Assembly: GCF_023283885.1 (NCBI RefSeq)
Contig: NZ_JAKILA010000008.1
Coordinates: 62,001-126,000 of the forward strand
DNA from: Shewanella basaltis
Lineage (GTDB): Bacteria > Pseudomonadota > Gammaproteobacteria > Enterobacterales > Shewanellaceae
Direction: 5' to 3'
DNA length: 64,000 nt
This document shows, one piece after another, positions 1-9,411 of this stretch (within the stretch, counting starts at the first letter, position 1; each line of letters opens with the position of its first letter). Made by a program: the position numbers and the translations under genes. The notes under the pieces are model-generated. The model made no database searches. It saw nothing but the letters and a program-made list of their open reading frames with translations, and was not told where the DNA came from.

Positions 1-2
1 AT

Positions 3-902
3 GTTGACACTATGATTGAAACGCTACGCAAGCAACATGCAACTTATGCAGCTGTTGAGCGTGAAGCCGCTGATGGCGACAAAGTGAAAATGAACTTTGT
101 TGGCTCAATCGACGGCGAAGAGTTTGAAGGCGGCAAAGCTGATGATTTCGAACTTCAAATCGGTTCAAACCGTATGATCCCTGGTTTTGAAACGGGTGTT
201 GTTGGCCATAAAGCCGGTGAAACGTTCGATATCGAAGTGTCATTCCCAGAAGATTACCACGCTGAAAACTTAAAAGGTAAAGCGGCTAAATTCGCGATTA
301 CGTTAACTGAAGTTCAAGGTGCCAGCTTACCAGAAGTGAACGACGAATTTGCTTCACTATTTGGTATTGCTGAAGGCGGTTTAGAAGCGCTTAAAGCTGA
401 AATCCGTAAAAACATGACTCGTGAGCTAGAGCAAGCGCTTAAAGCTAACGTGAAAGAGCAAGTGATTACTGGTTTGTTAGCGGCTAACGACATCGTTATC
501 CCTAAAGCATTGGTTGATGGTGAAGTTAACGTATTACGTCAACAAGCTATGCAACGTTTTGGCGGTCAAACTGAAAACATGCCTGAGCTACCAGCTGAAT
601 TATTCACTGAACAAGCAGAGCGTCGTGTGAAGATTGGTTTGCTATTAGGCGAAGTCATCAAAACAAATGAGCTAAAAGCTGAAGAAGATCGTGTTAATGC
701 ATTGATCGAATCTATGGCTTCTGCGTATGAAGATCCATCTGAAGTTGTTGCTTATTACAACTCAAATAAAGAACTCATGCAAAACATGCGCAACGTTGCA
801 CTTGAAGAGCAAGCTGTTGAAGCCCTACTAAAATCAGCTAAAGTGACCACTAAAGACGTCGCTTTTGAAGAATTTATGAACAAGGCTACAGGCAGAGCGT
901 AA
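3..902 (+). CDS. tig: Trigger factor, C-terminal part (5' truncated by window edge)
   Basis: Ribosome-associated folding chaperone with peptidyl-prolyl isomerase activity. The reading frame is open to the window edge, so this is a partial gene. The visible 299 codons correspond to about residues 135-432 of the usual ~432-residue protein, and the N-terminal ribosome-docking domain lies outside. The FKBP-like isomerase domain is seen at visible residues ~28-105, including the stretch [11 protein letters not shown] and RMIPGFE. The helical C-terminal chaperone arms follow, with family-typical strings such as [16 protein letters not shown] and [16 protein letters not shown]. The ATG at 12 is internal and should not be taken as the start. 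A terminator-like hairpin follows the stop, then clpP, clpX and lon in the classical gammaproteobacterial order. Identification is by sequence similarity recalled from E. coli Tig. Confidence 0.97.
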   Translation, partial: VDTMIETLRKQHATYAAVEREAADGDKVKMNFVGSIDGEEFEGGKADDFELQIGSNRMIPGFETGVVGHKAGETFDIEVSFPEDYHAENLKGKAAKFAITLTEVQGASLPEVNDEFASLFGIAEGGLEALKAEIRKNMTRELEQALKANVKEQVITGLLAANDIVIPKALVDGEVNVLRQQAMQRFGGQTENMPELPAELFTEQAERRVKIGLLLGEVIKTNELKAEEDRVNALIESMASAYEDPSEVVAYYNSNKELMQNMRNVALEEQAVEALLKSAKVTTKDVAFEEFMNKATGRA

Positions 903-909
903 GCTAAGC

Positions 910-940
910 TTGACTTAACAAGGCGTTCGCCATTTATAAT
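910..940 (+). promoter_or_regulatory. Candidate sigma-70 promoter for clpP
   Basis: TTGACT at 910-915 and TATAAT at 935-940 are good -35 and -10 hexamers, but the spacer is 19 nt, longer than the usual 16-18. A transcript from here would start inside the following hairpin, so only read-through transcripts from tig would carry both arms of that terminator. This is inference from motif matching. Confidence 0.4.
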
Positions 941-980
941 GGCTCGTATGAGGTTCCTCATGCGGGCCATTTTTATTTTA
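940..980 (+). terminator. Rho-independent terminator after tig
   Basis: A 14-bp stem (940-953 with 956-969, two G-U wobbles, 2-nt loop) is followed directly by a T-rich run at 970-979. It ends tig transcription or attenuates read-through into clpP. Confidence 0.8.
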
Positions 981-992
981 GGGAAATGAATA

Positions 993-1604
993 ATGCATAA
1001 AGCACCAGAATCAGTACTCAATGCGCTTGTACCTATGGTTGTTGAACAAACAGCGAAAGGTGAACGTTCTTATGATATTTACTCTCGTTTATTAAAAGAG
1101 CGTGTTATTTTTTTAGTTGGCCAAGTTGAAGAGCATATGGCTAACCTCATTGTGGCCCAACTATTATTTCTTGAGTCAGAAAGCCCAGATAAAGACATTT
1201 ACCTTTACATCAATTCACCTGGTGGTTCTGTGACAGCAGGGATGGCCATTTATGACACCATGCAATTTATTAAACCAAATGTAAGCACTGTATGTATGGG
1301 ACAGGCTGCGAGTATGGGGGCGTTTTTACTTGCTGGTGGTACAAAAGGTAAGCGTCATTGTTTACCTAACTCTCGCGTGATGATCCACCAACCATTAGGT
1401 GGGTTCCAAGGTCAAGCATCTGATATCGCCATTCATGCACAAGAGATTTTAGGCATTAAGAATAAATTGAACCAAATGTTAGCCGATCACACAGGCCAAC
1501 CGCTAGAAGTGATCGAGCGTGACACTGATCGTGATAACTTTATGAGTGCCCCTCAAGCAGTTGAATACGGTTTAGTAGACTCGGTATTAACCACACGTAG
1601 TTAA
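993..1604 (+). CDS. clpP: ATP-dependent Clp protease proteolytic subunit
   Basis: Serine protease that forms the tetradecameric barrel degrading substrates fed by ClpX or ClpA in the cytoplasm. The 203-residue product has the full family length. The catalytic triad is visible: Ser107 within GQAASMGAF, His132 within MIHQP, and Asp181 within DTDRDNF. The oxyanion-hole glycines occur in INSPGGSV near residues 73-80. The short N-terminal extension before LVPMVVEQT is likely processed, as in E. coli. The start ATG at 993 follows an AGGGA Shine-Dalgarno. It is followed by clpX after a 128-nt gap, the usual arrangement in which protease and unfoldase are co-expressed. Identity is secure. Confidence 0.98.
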   Translation: MHKAPESVLNALVPMVVEQTAKGERSYDIYSRLLKERVIFLVGQVEEHMANLIVAQLLFLESESPDKDIYLYINSPGGSVTAGMAIYDTMQFIKPNVSTVCMGQAASMGAFLLAGGTKGKRHCLPNSRVMIHQPLGGFQGQASDIAIHAQEILGIKNKLNQMLADHTGQPLEVIERDTDRDNFMSAPQAVEYGLVDSVLTTRS

Positions 1605-1629
1605 TACAGGCTGATTTTTTATTGTGACT

Positions 1630-1658
1630 GGGTTATTCTTCATCCTAATGAATAATCC
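1630..1658 (+). other. Imperfect intergenic hairpin between clpP and clpX
   Basis: Arms 1630-1638 and 1650-1658 pair over 9 positions with one G-U and an 11-nt loop. No T-tract follows, so it is not a standard terminator. It could stabilise or process the clpPX mRNA. Weak evidence only. Confidence 0.3.
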
Positions 1659-1732
1659 AGATATACAGTCAGTATGCATATCGACAAGCAGAGCTCAGAT
1701 GTAAAGTCTAGGCTGCAACCAGAGGTAGAATA

Positions 1733-3013
1733 ATGGGCGATAACAAAAATAACGGTGACAGCGGCAAATTGCTGTACTGCTCTTTTTGCGGAAAAAGTCA
1801 ACATGAAGTCAGAAAGCTGATTGCTGGCCCATCGGTTTATGTGTGTGATGAATGTGTTGATTTATGCAACGACATCATCCGCGAAGAAATCAAAGAGATT
1901 TCACCTAAGCGTGATGAAGACAAATTACCGACACCACATGAACTACGCCAGCATTTAGACGACTATGTCATTGGCCAAGACCAAGCTAAGAAAGTACTGG
2001 CCGTAGCTGTGTATAACCACTACAAACGCTTGCGCAATGGTGTGGCCAAAGGTGGTGTAGAACTTGGTAAAAGTAACATTTTGCTTATTGGTCCAACCGG
2101 TAGCGGTAAAACCTTGCTGGCAGAAACCTTAGCCCGTTCACTTAATGTGCCGTTTACCATGGCTGATGCCACCACATTAACTGAAGCCGGTTATGTGGGG
2201 GAAGATGTTGAAAACATCATCCAAAAGCTACTGCAAAAATGTGATTATGACGTAGAGAAAGCTGAGCGCGGCATTGTTTACATCGATGAAATCGACAAAA
2301 TTAGCCGTAAATCAGACAATCCATCGATCACTCGAGACGTGTCTGGTGAAGGTGTACAACAAGCTTTACTTAAGCTCATTGAAGGAACGGTTGCCTCTGT
2401 GCCTCCTCAAGGCGGGCGTAAGCATCCACAACAAGAATTTTTACAGGTAGACACTTCTAAAATTTTGTTTATCTGTGGTGGCGCATTCGCAGGGCTTGAA
2501 AAAGTGATTGAGCAACGTGCTCACACAGGCACTGGTATTGGTTTTGGTGCAGAAGTGAAAGGCGAAGCCGATAAAGCAACCATTTCACAAATTTTAGGCC
2601 AAGTAGAGCCGGGTGATTTAGTTAAATTCGGTTTAATCCCTGAGTTTATCGGTCGCTTGCCTGTTGTTGCTACATTAACAGAGTTAGACGAAGCAGCACT
2701 GGTACAGATTCTATCTGAACCTAAAAATGCGTTAACTAAGCAATATGGCGCGTTATTTGAAATGGAAAACGTAGAACTAGAGTTCCGCGAAGATGCATTA
2801 CAAGCCATTGCCCATAAAGCCATGTCACGTAAAACGGGTGCCCGTGGATTACGTTCGATTGTTGAAAGTATTCTGCTTGATACTATGTACGATATTCCGT
2901 CAACAGAAGGCGTGATTAAAGCCGTCATTGACGAGTCGGTGGTGAAAGGTGAGTCTGCCCCGATCTTAATTTACGAAAACACCGACACTCAGGTCGCATC
3001 AGGCGAACAATAA
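1733..3013 (+). CDS. clpX: ATP-dependent Clp protease ATP-binding subunit ClpX
   Basis: Hexameric AAA+ unfoldase that recognises tagged substrates (for example ssrA-tagged proteins) and threads them into ClpP. The 426-residue product shows the N-terminal C4 zinc-binding domain (Cys16, Cys19, Cys38, Cys41), Walker A GPTGSGKT at 120-127, pore loop GYVG at 153-156, and Walker B VYIDEID at 182-188. The ClpP-docking IGF loop appears in [11 protein letters not shown] near residue 270. The ATG at 1733 follows an AGAGGT ribosome-binding site. Downstream lies a strong terminator before lon, so lon is probably transcribed separately. Length and motifs match the family fully. Confidence 0.98.
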   Translation: MGDNKNNGDSGKLLYCSFCGKSQHEVRKLIAGPSVYVCDECVDLCNDIIREEIKEISPKRDEDKLPTPHELRQHLDDYVIGQDQAKKVLAVAVYNHYKRLRNGVAKGGVELGKSNILLIGPTGSGKTLLAETLARSLNVPFTMADATTLTEAGYVGEDVENIIQKLLQKCDYDVEKAERGIVYIDEIDKISRKSDNPSITRDVSGEGVQQALLKLIEGTVASVPPQGGRKHPQQEFLQVDTSKILFICGGAFAGLEKVIEQRAHTGTGIGFGAEVKGEADKATISQILGQVEPGDLVKFGLIPEFIGRLPVVATLTELDEAALVQILSEPKNALTKQYGALFEMENVELEFREDALQAIAHKAMSRKTGARGLRSIVESILLDTMYDIPSTEGVIKAVIDESVVKGESAPILIYENTDTQVASGEQ

Positions 3014-3044
3014 TTACCCTGATAGTCAGTAAATTGAAAAATAA

Positions 3045-3067
3045 GGAGTCCATTGGGCTCCTTTTTT
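3045..3067 (+). terminator. Rho-independent terminator after clpX
   Basis: A 7-bp GC-rich stem (3045-3051 with 3055-3061, one G-U, loop ATT) is followed by TTTTTT. Confidence 0.85.
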
Positions 3068-3077
3068 CGTATAAACC

Positions 3078-3105
3078 ATTGAAACTGACAACATCACCCC
3101 AATAT
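3078..3105 (+). promoter_or_regulatory. Putative sigma-32 heat-shock promoter of lon
   Basis: TTGAAA at 3079-3084 and CCCCAATA at 3097-3104 are separated by 12 nt. They resemble the sigma-32 consensus (CTTGAAA / CCCCAT-T). Position 40 nt upstream of the lon start, after the clpX terminator, fits heat-shock control known for lon in enterobacteria. Confidence 0.6.
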
Positions 3106-3144
3106 ACTCAGTATTAAGTCTATTTCATTAAACGGAATCGAGCC

Positions 3145-5496
3145 ATGACCCAAGAGCGTGAAGCGCATATCGAACTCCCCGTATTACCACTGCGAGATGT
3201 GGTGGTTTACCCGCATATGGTAATTCCGCTATTCGTAGGACGGGAAAAATCCATTCGTTGCCTAGAATCGGCAATGGAACAAGACAAGCAAATTTTATTA
3301 GTCGCCCAGCGTGATGCCGATCTCGACGAGCCAACAAAAGACGATATTTTTGATATCGGTACTGTCGCGTCGATTTTACAGTTGTTAAAACTGCCAGACG
3401 GCACGGTAAAAGTACTTGTGGAAGGTGGTCAGCGCGCAAAAATTAAACGGTATACTCAAGAAGAAGAGTTTTTTACCGCAACGGCTGAATACCTAGAATC
3501 TCAAGTATTAAGTGACAAAGAAGAAGAAGTACTTGTCCGAAGTGCCATTGGCCAATTTGAAGGTTACATAAAGCTAAATAAAAAAATCCCGCCAGAGGTG
3601 CTGACTTCATTGTCGGGCATTGATGAAGCCGCGCGTTTAGCCGACACCATGGCCGCACACATGCCGCTAAAGCTTGAAGACAAGCAATCGGTATTAGAAA
3701 TGATCAATGTGGGCGAGCGTCTGGAATACCTAATGGCGATGATGGAATCGGAAATCGACTTGCTACAAGTTGAGAAACGTATCCGTACCCGCGTTAAAAA
3801 GCAAATGGAAAAAAGCCAACGCGAATACTATTTGAATGAGCAAATGAAAGCCATTCAAAAAGAGCTAGGCGACATTGACGAAAGCCATGACGAATTTGAA
3901 GTATTGGCGCGTAAAATTGAAGAAGCGGGCATGCCAACTGACGCCAAAGAAAAGGCCAGTGCTGAACTCAATAAATTGAAAATGATGTCTCCGATGTCAG
4001 CAGAAGCGACGGTGGTGCGCAGTTATGTTGATTGGATGACATCTGTACCTTGGAAGCAACGCTCTAAAATTAAGCGTGATTTAGCCAAAGCACAAGAAGT
4101 GCTAGACACAGATCACCATGGTCTTGAAAAAGTCAAAGAGCGTATTCTTGAGTATTTAGCGGTACAAAGCCGAGTTAAACAGCTTAAAGGCCCAATTTTG
4201 TGTTTAGTAGGACCACCAGGTGTTGGTAAGACTTCACTAGGACAATCTATTGCGAAAGCCACAGGTCGTAAGTATGTGCGCGTGGCATTAGGTGGCGTTC
4301 GTGATGAAGCGGAAATTCGTGGTCATCGCCGAACTTACATTGGCTCGATGCCTGGTAAAGTGATTCAGAAAATGGCAAAAGTTGGTGTTAAAAACCCATT
4401 GTTCTTACTTGATGAAATAGACAAGATGAGCTCTGACATGCGTGGCGATCCATCATCAGCCTTGTTAGAAGTACTCGACCCAGAACAAAACGCGACTTTT
4501 AATGACCATTATTTAGAAGTGGATTACGATTTATCTGACGTGATGTTTGTGGCGACTTCAAACTCAATGGACATTCCTGGTCCACTACTTGACCGTATGG
4601 AAGTGATCCGTTTGTCGGGCTACACCGAAGATGAAAAATTGAACATTGCCAAGCAACATTTACTGCCAAAGCAAGTTGAACGTAATGGTCTTAAAGCAAA
4701 AGAAATCATTGTCGATGACAGTGCTATTTTAGGCATTATCCGTTATTACACTCGTGAAGCGGGTGTGCGCTCTTTAGAACGCGAATTGTCTAAAATATGC
4801 CGTAAAGTGGTTAAACAAATCTTATTAGATAAAACCGTTACAGTGGTTGAAGTTAATCAAGATAATTTAAAATCGTTTTTAGGTGTACAACGTTTTGACT
4901 TTGGCAAAGCAGAGTCGAGTAATCAAATTGGTCAAGTGACTGGTCTTGCCTGGACTCAAGTTGGCGGCGATTTGTTGACAATTGAAGCGACCTCTGTTGC
5001 CGGTAAAGGTAAATTAACTTATACCGGTTCGCTTGGCGATGTTATGAAAGAGTCGATTCAAGCGGCGATGACGGTAGTACGTGCTCGCGCTGAAAATTTA
5101 GGCATTAATAACGACTTTTATGAAAAGCGCGATATTCATGTGCATGTGCCCGAAGGCGCAACGCCAAAAGACGGTCCGTCAGCCGGTGCGGCAATGTGTA
5201 CCGCCTTAGTATCGAGTTTAACAGGTAATCCTGTGCGAAGTGACGTTGCCATGACTGGCGAAATTACTTTACGTGGTGAAGTATTGCCTATCGGTGGATT
5301 GAAAGAGAAGCTATTGGCAGCACATCGCGGCGGAATAAAACACGTATTGATCCCGAAAGAGAACGAACGTGATTTGGAAGAGATTCCGGCAAATGTGATT
5401 GCTGATTTAACCATTCACCCTGTACGTTGGGTTGATGAAGTCTTGAAACTGGCGCTTGAGCGACCAGTTGAAGGGTTTGAAGTGGTTAAAAAATAG
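3145..5496 (+). CDS. lon: ATP-dependent protease Lon
   Basis: Homo-oligomeric cytosolic AAA+ protease that degrades misfolded proteins and selected regulators. The 783-residue product is one residue shorter than the E. coli enzyme. The N-terminal substrate-binding (LON) domain covers roughly residues 10-200, followed by a coiled helical segment. Walker A GPPGVGKT lies at 356-363 and Walker B is in FLLDEIDKM. The catalytic dyad of the C-terminal serine protease domain is intact: Ser679 in DGPSAGAA and Lys722 in GGLKEKLL, the same numbers as in E. coli. It sits between clpX and hupB as in many gammaproteobacteria and has its own heat-shock-like promoter. Confidence 0.98.
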   Translation: MTQEREAHIELPVLPLRDVVVYPHMVIPLFVGREKSIRCLESAMEQDKQILLVAQRDADLDEPTKDDIFDIGTVASILQLLKLPDGTVKVLVEGGQRAKIKRYTQEEEFFTATAEYLESQVLSDKEEEVLVRSAIGQFEGYIKLNKKIPPEVLTSLSGIDEAARLADTMAAHMPLKLEDKQSVLEMINVGERLEYLMAMMESEIDLLQVEKRIRTRVKKQMEKSQREYYLNEQMKAIQKELGDIDESHDEFEVLARKIEEAGMPTDAKEKASAELNKLKMMSPMSAEATVVRSYVDWMTSVPWKQRSKIKRDLAKAQEVLDTDHHGLEKVKERILEYLAVQSRVKQLKGPILCLVGPPGVGKTSLGQSIAKATGRKYVRVALGGVRDEAEIRGHRRTYIGSMPGKVIQKMAKVGVKNPLFLLDEIDKMSSDMRGDPSSALLEVLDPEQNATFNDHYLEVDYDLSDVMFVATSNSMDIPGPLLDRMEVIRLSGYTEDEKLNIAKQHLLPKQVERNGLKAKEIIVDDSAILGIIRYYTREAGVRSLERELSKICRKVVKQILLDKTVTVVEVNQDNLKSFLGVQRFDFGKAESSNQIGQVTGLAWTQVGGDLLTIEATSVAGKGKLTYTGSLGDVMKESIQAAMTVVRARAENLGINNDFYEKRDIHVHVPEGATPKDGPSAGAAMCTALVSSLTGNPVRSDVAMTGEITLRGEVLPIGGLKEKLLAAHRGGIKHVLIPKENERDLEEIPANVIADLTIHPVRWVDEVLKLALERPVEGFEVVKK

Positions 5497-5588
5497 CTTA
5501 TCAGTAAAAAAATTGCTGTAGAGCATAAAAAAAGTGAAAAAAGGGGCTTAACAAAACGCTGACCTGTGGTAGCCTAGGTCTGTGGAGA

Positions 5589-5620
5589 GTCAGACGCACC
5601 AAGCCCTTGGGGCATCTGAC
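5589..5620 (+). other. Large hairpin in lon-hupB intergenic region
   Basis: Two 15-nt arms (5589-5603 and 5606-5620) pair at 13 of 15 positions with a very tight loop. A T-rich run begins only about 16 nt later (5636-5649), so this may be the lon terminator in degenerate form or a structured leader upstream of hupB. The 264-nt gap otherwise holds only the dyad at 5661. Confidence 0.45.
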
Positions 5621-5660
5621 ATTGAGCTGTATCCAATTTTATTTTTTTTGGTTTTCATAC

Positions 5661-5685
5661 TAAGTTTGATGCGTTATCAAACTTA
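5661..5685. promoter_or_regulatory. Perfect 10-bp dyad upstream of hupB
   Basis: TAAGTTTGAT and its exact reverse complement are separated by GCGTT. The FNR-like core TTGAT...ATCAA has a 5-nt spacer rather than the usual 4. It lies about 76-100 nt upstream of the hupB start and could be an operator. The function is unknown. Confidence 0.4.
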
Positions 5686-5760
5686 TTACAATAAAGCCTC
5701 CGCAGACCGCTCTAAACACGGATTTGGTTGCGGCGCGACAATAACATTCAAGGGGATGAC

Positions 5761-6033
5761 ATGAACAAATCTGAACTAATCGAGAAAATCGCATCTGGTG
5801 CTGATATTTCTAAAGCTGCCGCTGGCCGCGCACTAGACTCATTTATCGCTGCGGTAACTGAAGGTCTTAAAGAAGGCGATAAGATTTCTCTAGTTGGTTT
5901 TGGTACATTTGAAGTACGTCAACGTGCTGAACGTACTGGCCGTAACCCACAAACGGGTAAAGAAATTAAAATTGCTGCTGCGAACATTCCTGCGTTCAAA
6001 GCTGGCAAAGCGCTTAAAGACGCTGTTAACTAA
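5761..6033 (+). CDS. hupB: DNA-binding protein HU-beta
   Basis: Histone-like nucleoid protein that binds and bends DNA as a dimer. The start at 5761 gives a 90-residue protein, exactly the HU length, with [11 protein letters not shown] at the N-terminus as in E. coli HupB. The reading frame extends upstream to 5728, but those 11 extra residues overlap the Shine-Dalgarno AAGGGG six to ten bases before the ATG at 5761, so the shorter form is chosen. The DNA-binding arm motif [12 protein letters not shown] and the C-terminal [12 protein letters not shown] are typical. Upstream lies lon, downstream ppiD, a conserved order. A strong terminator closes the gene. Confidence 0.97.
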   Translation: MNKSELIEKIASGADISKAAAGRALDSFIAAVTEGLKEGDKISLVGFGTFEVRQRAERTGRNPQTGKEIKIAAANIPAFKAGKALKDAVN

Positions 6034-6073
6034 AAAAGTTAGCAACGTAGCCTTTGTAAGGCATTCGTAATAC

Positions 6074-6098
6074 AAGCACTGCTTAGGCGGTGCTTTTT
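6074..6098 (+). terminator. Rho-independent terminator after hupB
   Basis: A 7-bp stem (6076-6082 with 6087-6093, one G-U, loop TTAG) is followed by TTTTT. Confidence 0.85.
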
Positions 6099-6137
6099 AC
6101 GAAAAGCAATATTGTTATGTATACATAATGAATATTG

Positions 6138-6229
6138 GGAGTATTGGGTTATACCCGTGGTAGCGTCTGATAACTCCATATAATTTACATTAAGGCGCAT
6201 CCACAAGGTGATGCGCCTTTTTATTTTAT
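6138..6229 (+). ncRNA. Candidate small structured RNA between hupB and ppiD
   Basis: Between the hupB terminator and ppiD a second complete terminator occurs (stem 6192-6201 with 6210-6219, then a T-rich run), although no open reading frame lies between the two. Just before it, GGAGT at 6138-6142 can pair with ACTCC at 6173-6177, enclosing the small hairpin GGGT-TAT-ACCC at 6146-6156. This would be a short transcript with its own terminator, or a leader attenuator for ppiD. No family is recognised. Confidence 0.3.
6192..6229 (+). terminator. Rho-independent terminator upstream of ppiD
   Basis: A perfect 10-bp stem AAGGCGCATC / GATGCGCCTT (6192-6201, 6210-6219) with an 8-nt loop is followed by a T-rich run. 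It lies only 25 nt before the ppiD start, which is odd unless it ends a small RNA or attenuates ppiD. Confidence 0.8.
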
Positions 6230-6253
6230 TAATCGCAACAAGCGAGAATTCAG

Positions 6254-8131
6254 ATGTTAGAAAAAATCCGTGAAGGATCACAAGGGGTTGTTGCTAAGAC
6301 AATTCTTGTACTTGTGATACTTTCTTTTGCTTTTGCCGGTGTGAGTAGCTACTTAGGCTCTAATACTGGTGTTCCGGCTGCCATCGTTAACGGTGAAGAA
6401 GTCAGCGCCAACGATCTTGAAACTGCATTCCAAAACGAACGTTCGCGCATTGAGCAACAGCTAGGCGAAATGTTTAATGCATTAGCCGCCGATGACAACT
6501 ACATGAATAGCATCAAGCAAGGCGTGCTAGACCGTTTAGTGGCTGATAAGTTAATTGACCAAGCAGCAAATAAACTGGGTTTACGTGTATCAGATGAGCA
6601 AATTAAAAAAGCCATTATCGATGAGCCTGCGTTTCAAACCGATGGTAAATTTGATAATGATCGCTATTTAGCGGTAATTCGCCAATTAGGCTACCAAACC
6701 ACCAGTTTCAGAAATATGATGCGTGTTGACATGACTCGTCGTCAGTTACTTAATGCCATCGTAGGCAGTGAGTTTGTATTAGACGGTGAAGCAAAACAAC
6801 TTGCTCAGGTGCAAGGTCAAACCCGTGACATTCGTTATTTAGTGGTGGACTCGACGCCATATTTAGCAAGTGTGTCAGTGTCTGATGAAGAAGCACAAAG
6901 TTATTATGATGCAAACCTAGCTCAATTTATGAGCCCAGAGCAGGTTAGTTTAGAATACGTGGAACTTAACGTGGCTGATATGGCTAAAAATAGCCAAACC
7001 ACAGACGAAGAAGTTAAAGCGTATTACGACGAGCACCAATCTCAATATAAAACCCCTGAAAAACGTTTAGCTGCACATATCTTTGTTGCTGCAACCGATG
7101 ATGATAGCGCTGATAAAGCTAAAGCAGACGCAATCGTTGCTAAATTGAATGCTGGTGAAGATTTTGCTGCAGTTGCTAAAACTGATTCAGATGATCAGTT
7201 AAGCGCAGAACAAGGCGGTAAATTAGATTGGTTTGAACAAGGGGTAATGGATCCTGCTTTTGATGAAGCATTATTTGCATTGCAACAAGACCAAGTATCA
7301 TCTGTCGTTAAGAGTGAATTTGGATACCACATTATTAAGTTACTTGACTTGCAAGCAAGCCAAGCAACTGCCTTTGATGATGTAAAAGCAAAAATTGTTG
7401 CTCAATTGCAAGAAAAGAAAGCCTTAGATGTTTTCTACGGTTTGCAGAGCAAACTGGCTGACACCAGCTATGAAATCCCAGATACGTTAATCGATACAGC
7501 TCAAGCCATTGGTGCTAAAGTACAAACTACTGAGCTTTTCTCGCGTGACAGGGTTCCTGCTAAATTTAATAATCCAGAGCTCATCAAAGCTGCTTTCTCT
7601 GATCAAGTACTTGCTAGCGGTATGAACAGTGATGTGATTGAACTTGCACCTAACCATGTTGTTGTTATCCGTATGAAACAACATACAATGGCTGGTACTA
7701 TGGCATTTGCTGATGTAAAAGCTGACATTACAGAACGCCTAAAACAAGACAAAGCTAACGAAAGCGCCCGTGAAAAAGCCGCTGAGTACATGGCTCAATT
7801 AAAGGCTGGCAATGATACATTAACGGATGCAACATTAATCGCGTTACCTAAGTTAGGTCGTTTTAATCAAGATATCGATCAAGCGATTACTGACAAAGCC
7901 TTTAAGATTGCCGCCCCAGCAGCAAACAGTGTAACCATTGATACTGCTGCATTAGCAACAGGTTATGCGGTTATTGTGGTTGATAAAGTCAATGAAGCAC
8001 AAGGGATTAACGACAACTTAATCAATACCCTTAAGCAACGCTTAGCGCCACAATACAGCGAAGCAGATTATCGCGCTGTAATTGCAACGCTTAAAGCCGA
8101 TGCTGAAATTGAGTATCCCGTCGCTGAATAA
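6254..8131 (+). CDS. ppiD: Membrane-anchored periplasmic chaperone / PPIase-domain protein PpiD
   Basis: Inner-membrane-anchored periplasmic chaperone that works at the exit of the Sec translocon. The 625-residue product has a short cytoplasmic N-terminus (MLEKIREGSQG), one membrane segment at about residues 15-36, a SurA-like N-terminal chaperone region, and a parvulin domain at about residues 265-360 ending in SEFGYHIIKLLD. A second, degenerate parvulin-like region and C-terminal chaperone segment follow. Length matches the E. coli protein (623). It directly follows hupB, as in E. coli. E. coli PpiD has little isomerase activity, so catalytic function here should not be assumed. Confidence 0.95.
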   Translation: MLEKIREGSQGVVAKTILVLVILSFAFAGVSSYLGSNTGVPAAIVNGEEVSANDLETAFQNERSRIEQQLGEMFNALAADDNYMNSIKQGVLDRLVADKLIDQAANKLGLRVSDEQIKKAIIDEPAFQTDGKFDNDRYLAVIRQLGYQTTSFRNMMRVDMTRRQLLNAIVGSEFVLDGEAKQLAQVQGQTRDIRYLVVDSTPYLASVSVSDEEAQSYYDANLAQFMSPEQVSLEYVELNVADMAKNSQTTDEEVKAYYDEHQSQYKTPEKRLAAHIFVAATDDDSADKAKADAIVAKLNAGEDFAAVAKTDSDDQLSAEQGGKLDWFEQGVMDPAFDEALFALQQDQVSSVVKSEFGYHIIKLLDLQASQATAFDDVKAKIVAQLQEKKALDVFYGLQSKLADTSYEIPDTLIDTAQAIGAKVQTTELFSRDRVPAKFNNPELIKAAFSDQVLASGMNSDVIELAPNHVVVIRMKQHTMAGTMAFADVKADITERLKQDKANESAREKAAEYMAQLKAGNDTLTDATLIALPKLGRFNQDIDQAITDKAFKIAAPAANSVTIDTAALATGYAVIVVDKVNEAQGINDNLINTLKQRLAPQYSEADYRAVIATLKADAEIEYPVAE

Positions 8132-8201
8132 TTAACGGACAATAAATTGCGTTAATCGTCTTAGCGTCAATTCGATTTAGTCAGTTACATTAGTGAAGTA
8201 G

Positions 8202-8238
8202 AAAAGACCTAGGCATACTGTCTAGGTCTTTTTCTTTT
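8202..8238. terminator. Terminator after ppiD
   Basis: Complementary arms (about 8203-8212 with 8222-8231) include GACCTAG/CTAGGTC flanked by A and T runs, with a 9-nt loop and TTTTTCTTTT after it. Confidence 0.85.
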
Positions 8239-8256
8239 ATGTCATAAGGAAAACAA

Positions 8257-9162
8257 GTGAGCCATAAACTCGATCAAGCATTTGAAAAAGCACTCGCCTA
8301 TATCGACTCTAATATTGCAGCGCCACTGAATATTGATAGCCTAGCAACGATTGCCGACCTGCCAGCGTGTCATTTTCAGCACTTGTTTTACTCGCTATAC
8401 CGTTTGTCGATAGAGCAATACGTCGAGTTACTTAAAAGTTTGCAGGCGGCTCATCAATTGGGGTTTGGCGAACAAATTCCACTTGAGGCTATCGCGATAA
8501 ATTTAGGTTATAGCAATGAAGCTGACTTTGTTGACTCGTTCACCCATAGTATTGGCCAAAGCCCTCAATCATTTAGACAAGCGCCCGATTGGAATAATTT
8601 TTTTGCTAAACAGCAACCGCTTAAATCGTTTCAATCACCTCAAGATGGAATGTTCTCTGCAGACGTTGAAATAGTGTCAATGAATGCTTTAACGCTGGCT
8701 AGTGTTACGCACAATGGCCCCATGAAGGCAATGCCTAAGACTATCGAGCGTTTTATTCGATGGCGTCAACAGTACGCTGTGGGGCCAGGTGTTGGCCGAA
8801 CCTTTAATCTGGTACACAGTCTGCCACAAGCACAGCCATATCGTATGGATATTGGTGTATCACTTGATGACGAAACGTATGCAAAATTAACGTCAACAGG
8901 TTTAACAGAGGAGGGGATTGAGACCAACATTATTGTTGCAGGCCGTTATGCAAAATTATCGGTAACAACAGATAAGCAAAATAGCGATATCAATGCAGTG
9001 TTGCACGCAGCAGTTGATTACCTTTATCGTATTTGGTTAAACGAGCATCCATACTCATTACGCAATAGCCCCTTAATGTTTGAGCGACTCAGTATTGGCA
9101 GGAGTGTCGAGCCGGGCACTGAGCTGCAACAATCGGTCGACATCTACTTACCTTTGCAATAA
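8257..9162 (+). CDS. AraC-family regulator with C-terminal GyrI-like domain (Rob-like architecture)
   Basis: Transcriptional regulator whose DNA-binding domain is at the N-terminus: two helix-turn-helix motifs occupy about residues 8-110 (LNIDSLATIADLPACHFQHLF and IPLEAIAINLGYSNEADFVDSF). A GyrI/SbmC-like ligand-binding domain covers about 135-301, with the typical VEIVSMNALTLASVTHNGP entry. This order is that of E. coli Rob and related small-molecule or drug-responsive regulators. The start is a GTG at 8257 preceded by ATAAGGA with good spacing. The gene stands alone between the ppiD terminator and the convergent fabV. The target genes and ligand cannot be read from the sequence. Confidence 0.85.
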   Translation: MSHKLDQAFEKALAYIDSNIAAPLNIDSLATIADLPACHFQHLFYSLYRLSIEQYVELLKSLQAAHQLGFGEQIPLEAIAINLGYSNEADFVDSFTHSIGQSPQSFRQAPDWNNFFAKQQPLKSFQSPQDGMFSADVEIVSMNALTLASVTHNGPMKAMPKTIERFIRWRQQYAVGPGVGRTFNLVHSLPQAQPYRMDIGVSLDDETYAKLTSTGLTEEGIETNIIVAGRYAKLSVTTDKQNSDINAVLHAAVDYLYRIWLNEHPYSLRNSPLMFERLSIGRSVEPGTELQQSVDIYLPLQ

Positions 9163-9235
9163 ATTGACTGATAGTTTGTACTCATTATAGGCGGCTGTGG
9201 CTAATAGCCGTTAAATGCAGAGTTAAGGTTTATTA

Positions 9236-9396
9236 ATACCAATCAGCATAAATAAGTGAAAAGAGATTGCGTAGGACAAATCGCTTATAACAAGGCAGAT
9301 GTTGCATTGAGCAGGTTGTTCTATTTTTAACATGTCATACGAGGTGATAAGCAATGTTAACTTGTAAGCATGGTCACATTTTGTGCTGATAGGTAT
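9236..9396. repeat. MITE-like element with imperfect terminal inverted repeats (family A)
   Basis: The left end ATACCAATCAGCATAAA (9236-9252) and the reverse complement of 9380-9396 agree at 15 of 17 positions. The 161-bp element contains no credible gene. It fills most of the 319-bp gap between the AraC-like gene and fabV, which otherwise holds only the fabV terminator. Confidence 0.65.
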
Positions 9397-9411
9397 AGGC
9401 TTAAATAAATA

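Noticed and set aside
5728..5760. N-terminal extension of hupB
   Set aside because: The extra 11 residues cover the Shine-Dalgarno of the 90-residue HU start, which matches the family length exactly.
5582..5764. Open frame of 60 codons upstream of hupB
   Set aside because: It spans the hairpin, the dyad and the hupB ribosome-binding site, and shows no family resemblance. Treated as chance.
6099..6191. Possible tRNA between hupB and ppiD
   Set aside because: No cloverleaf, T-loop or CCA end could be found.
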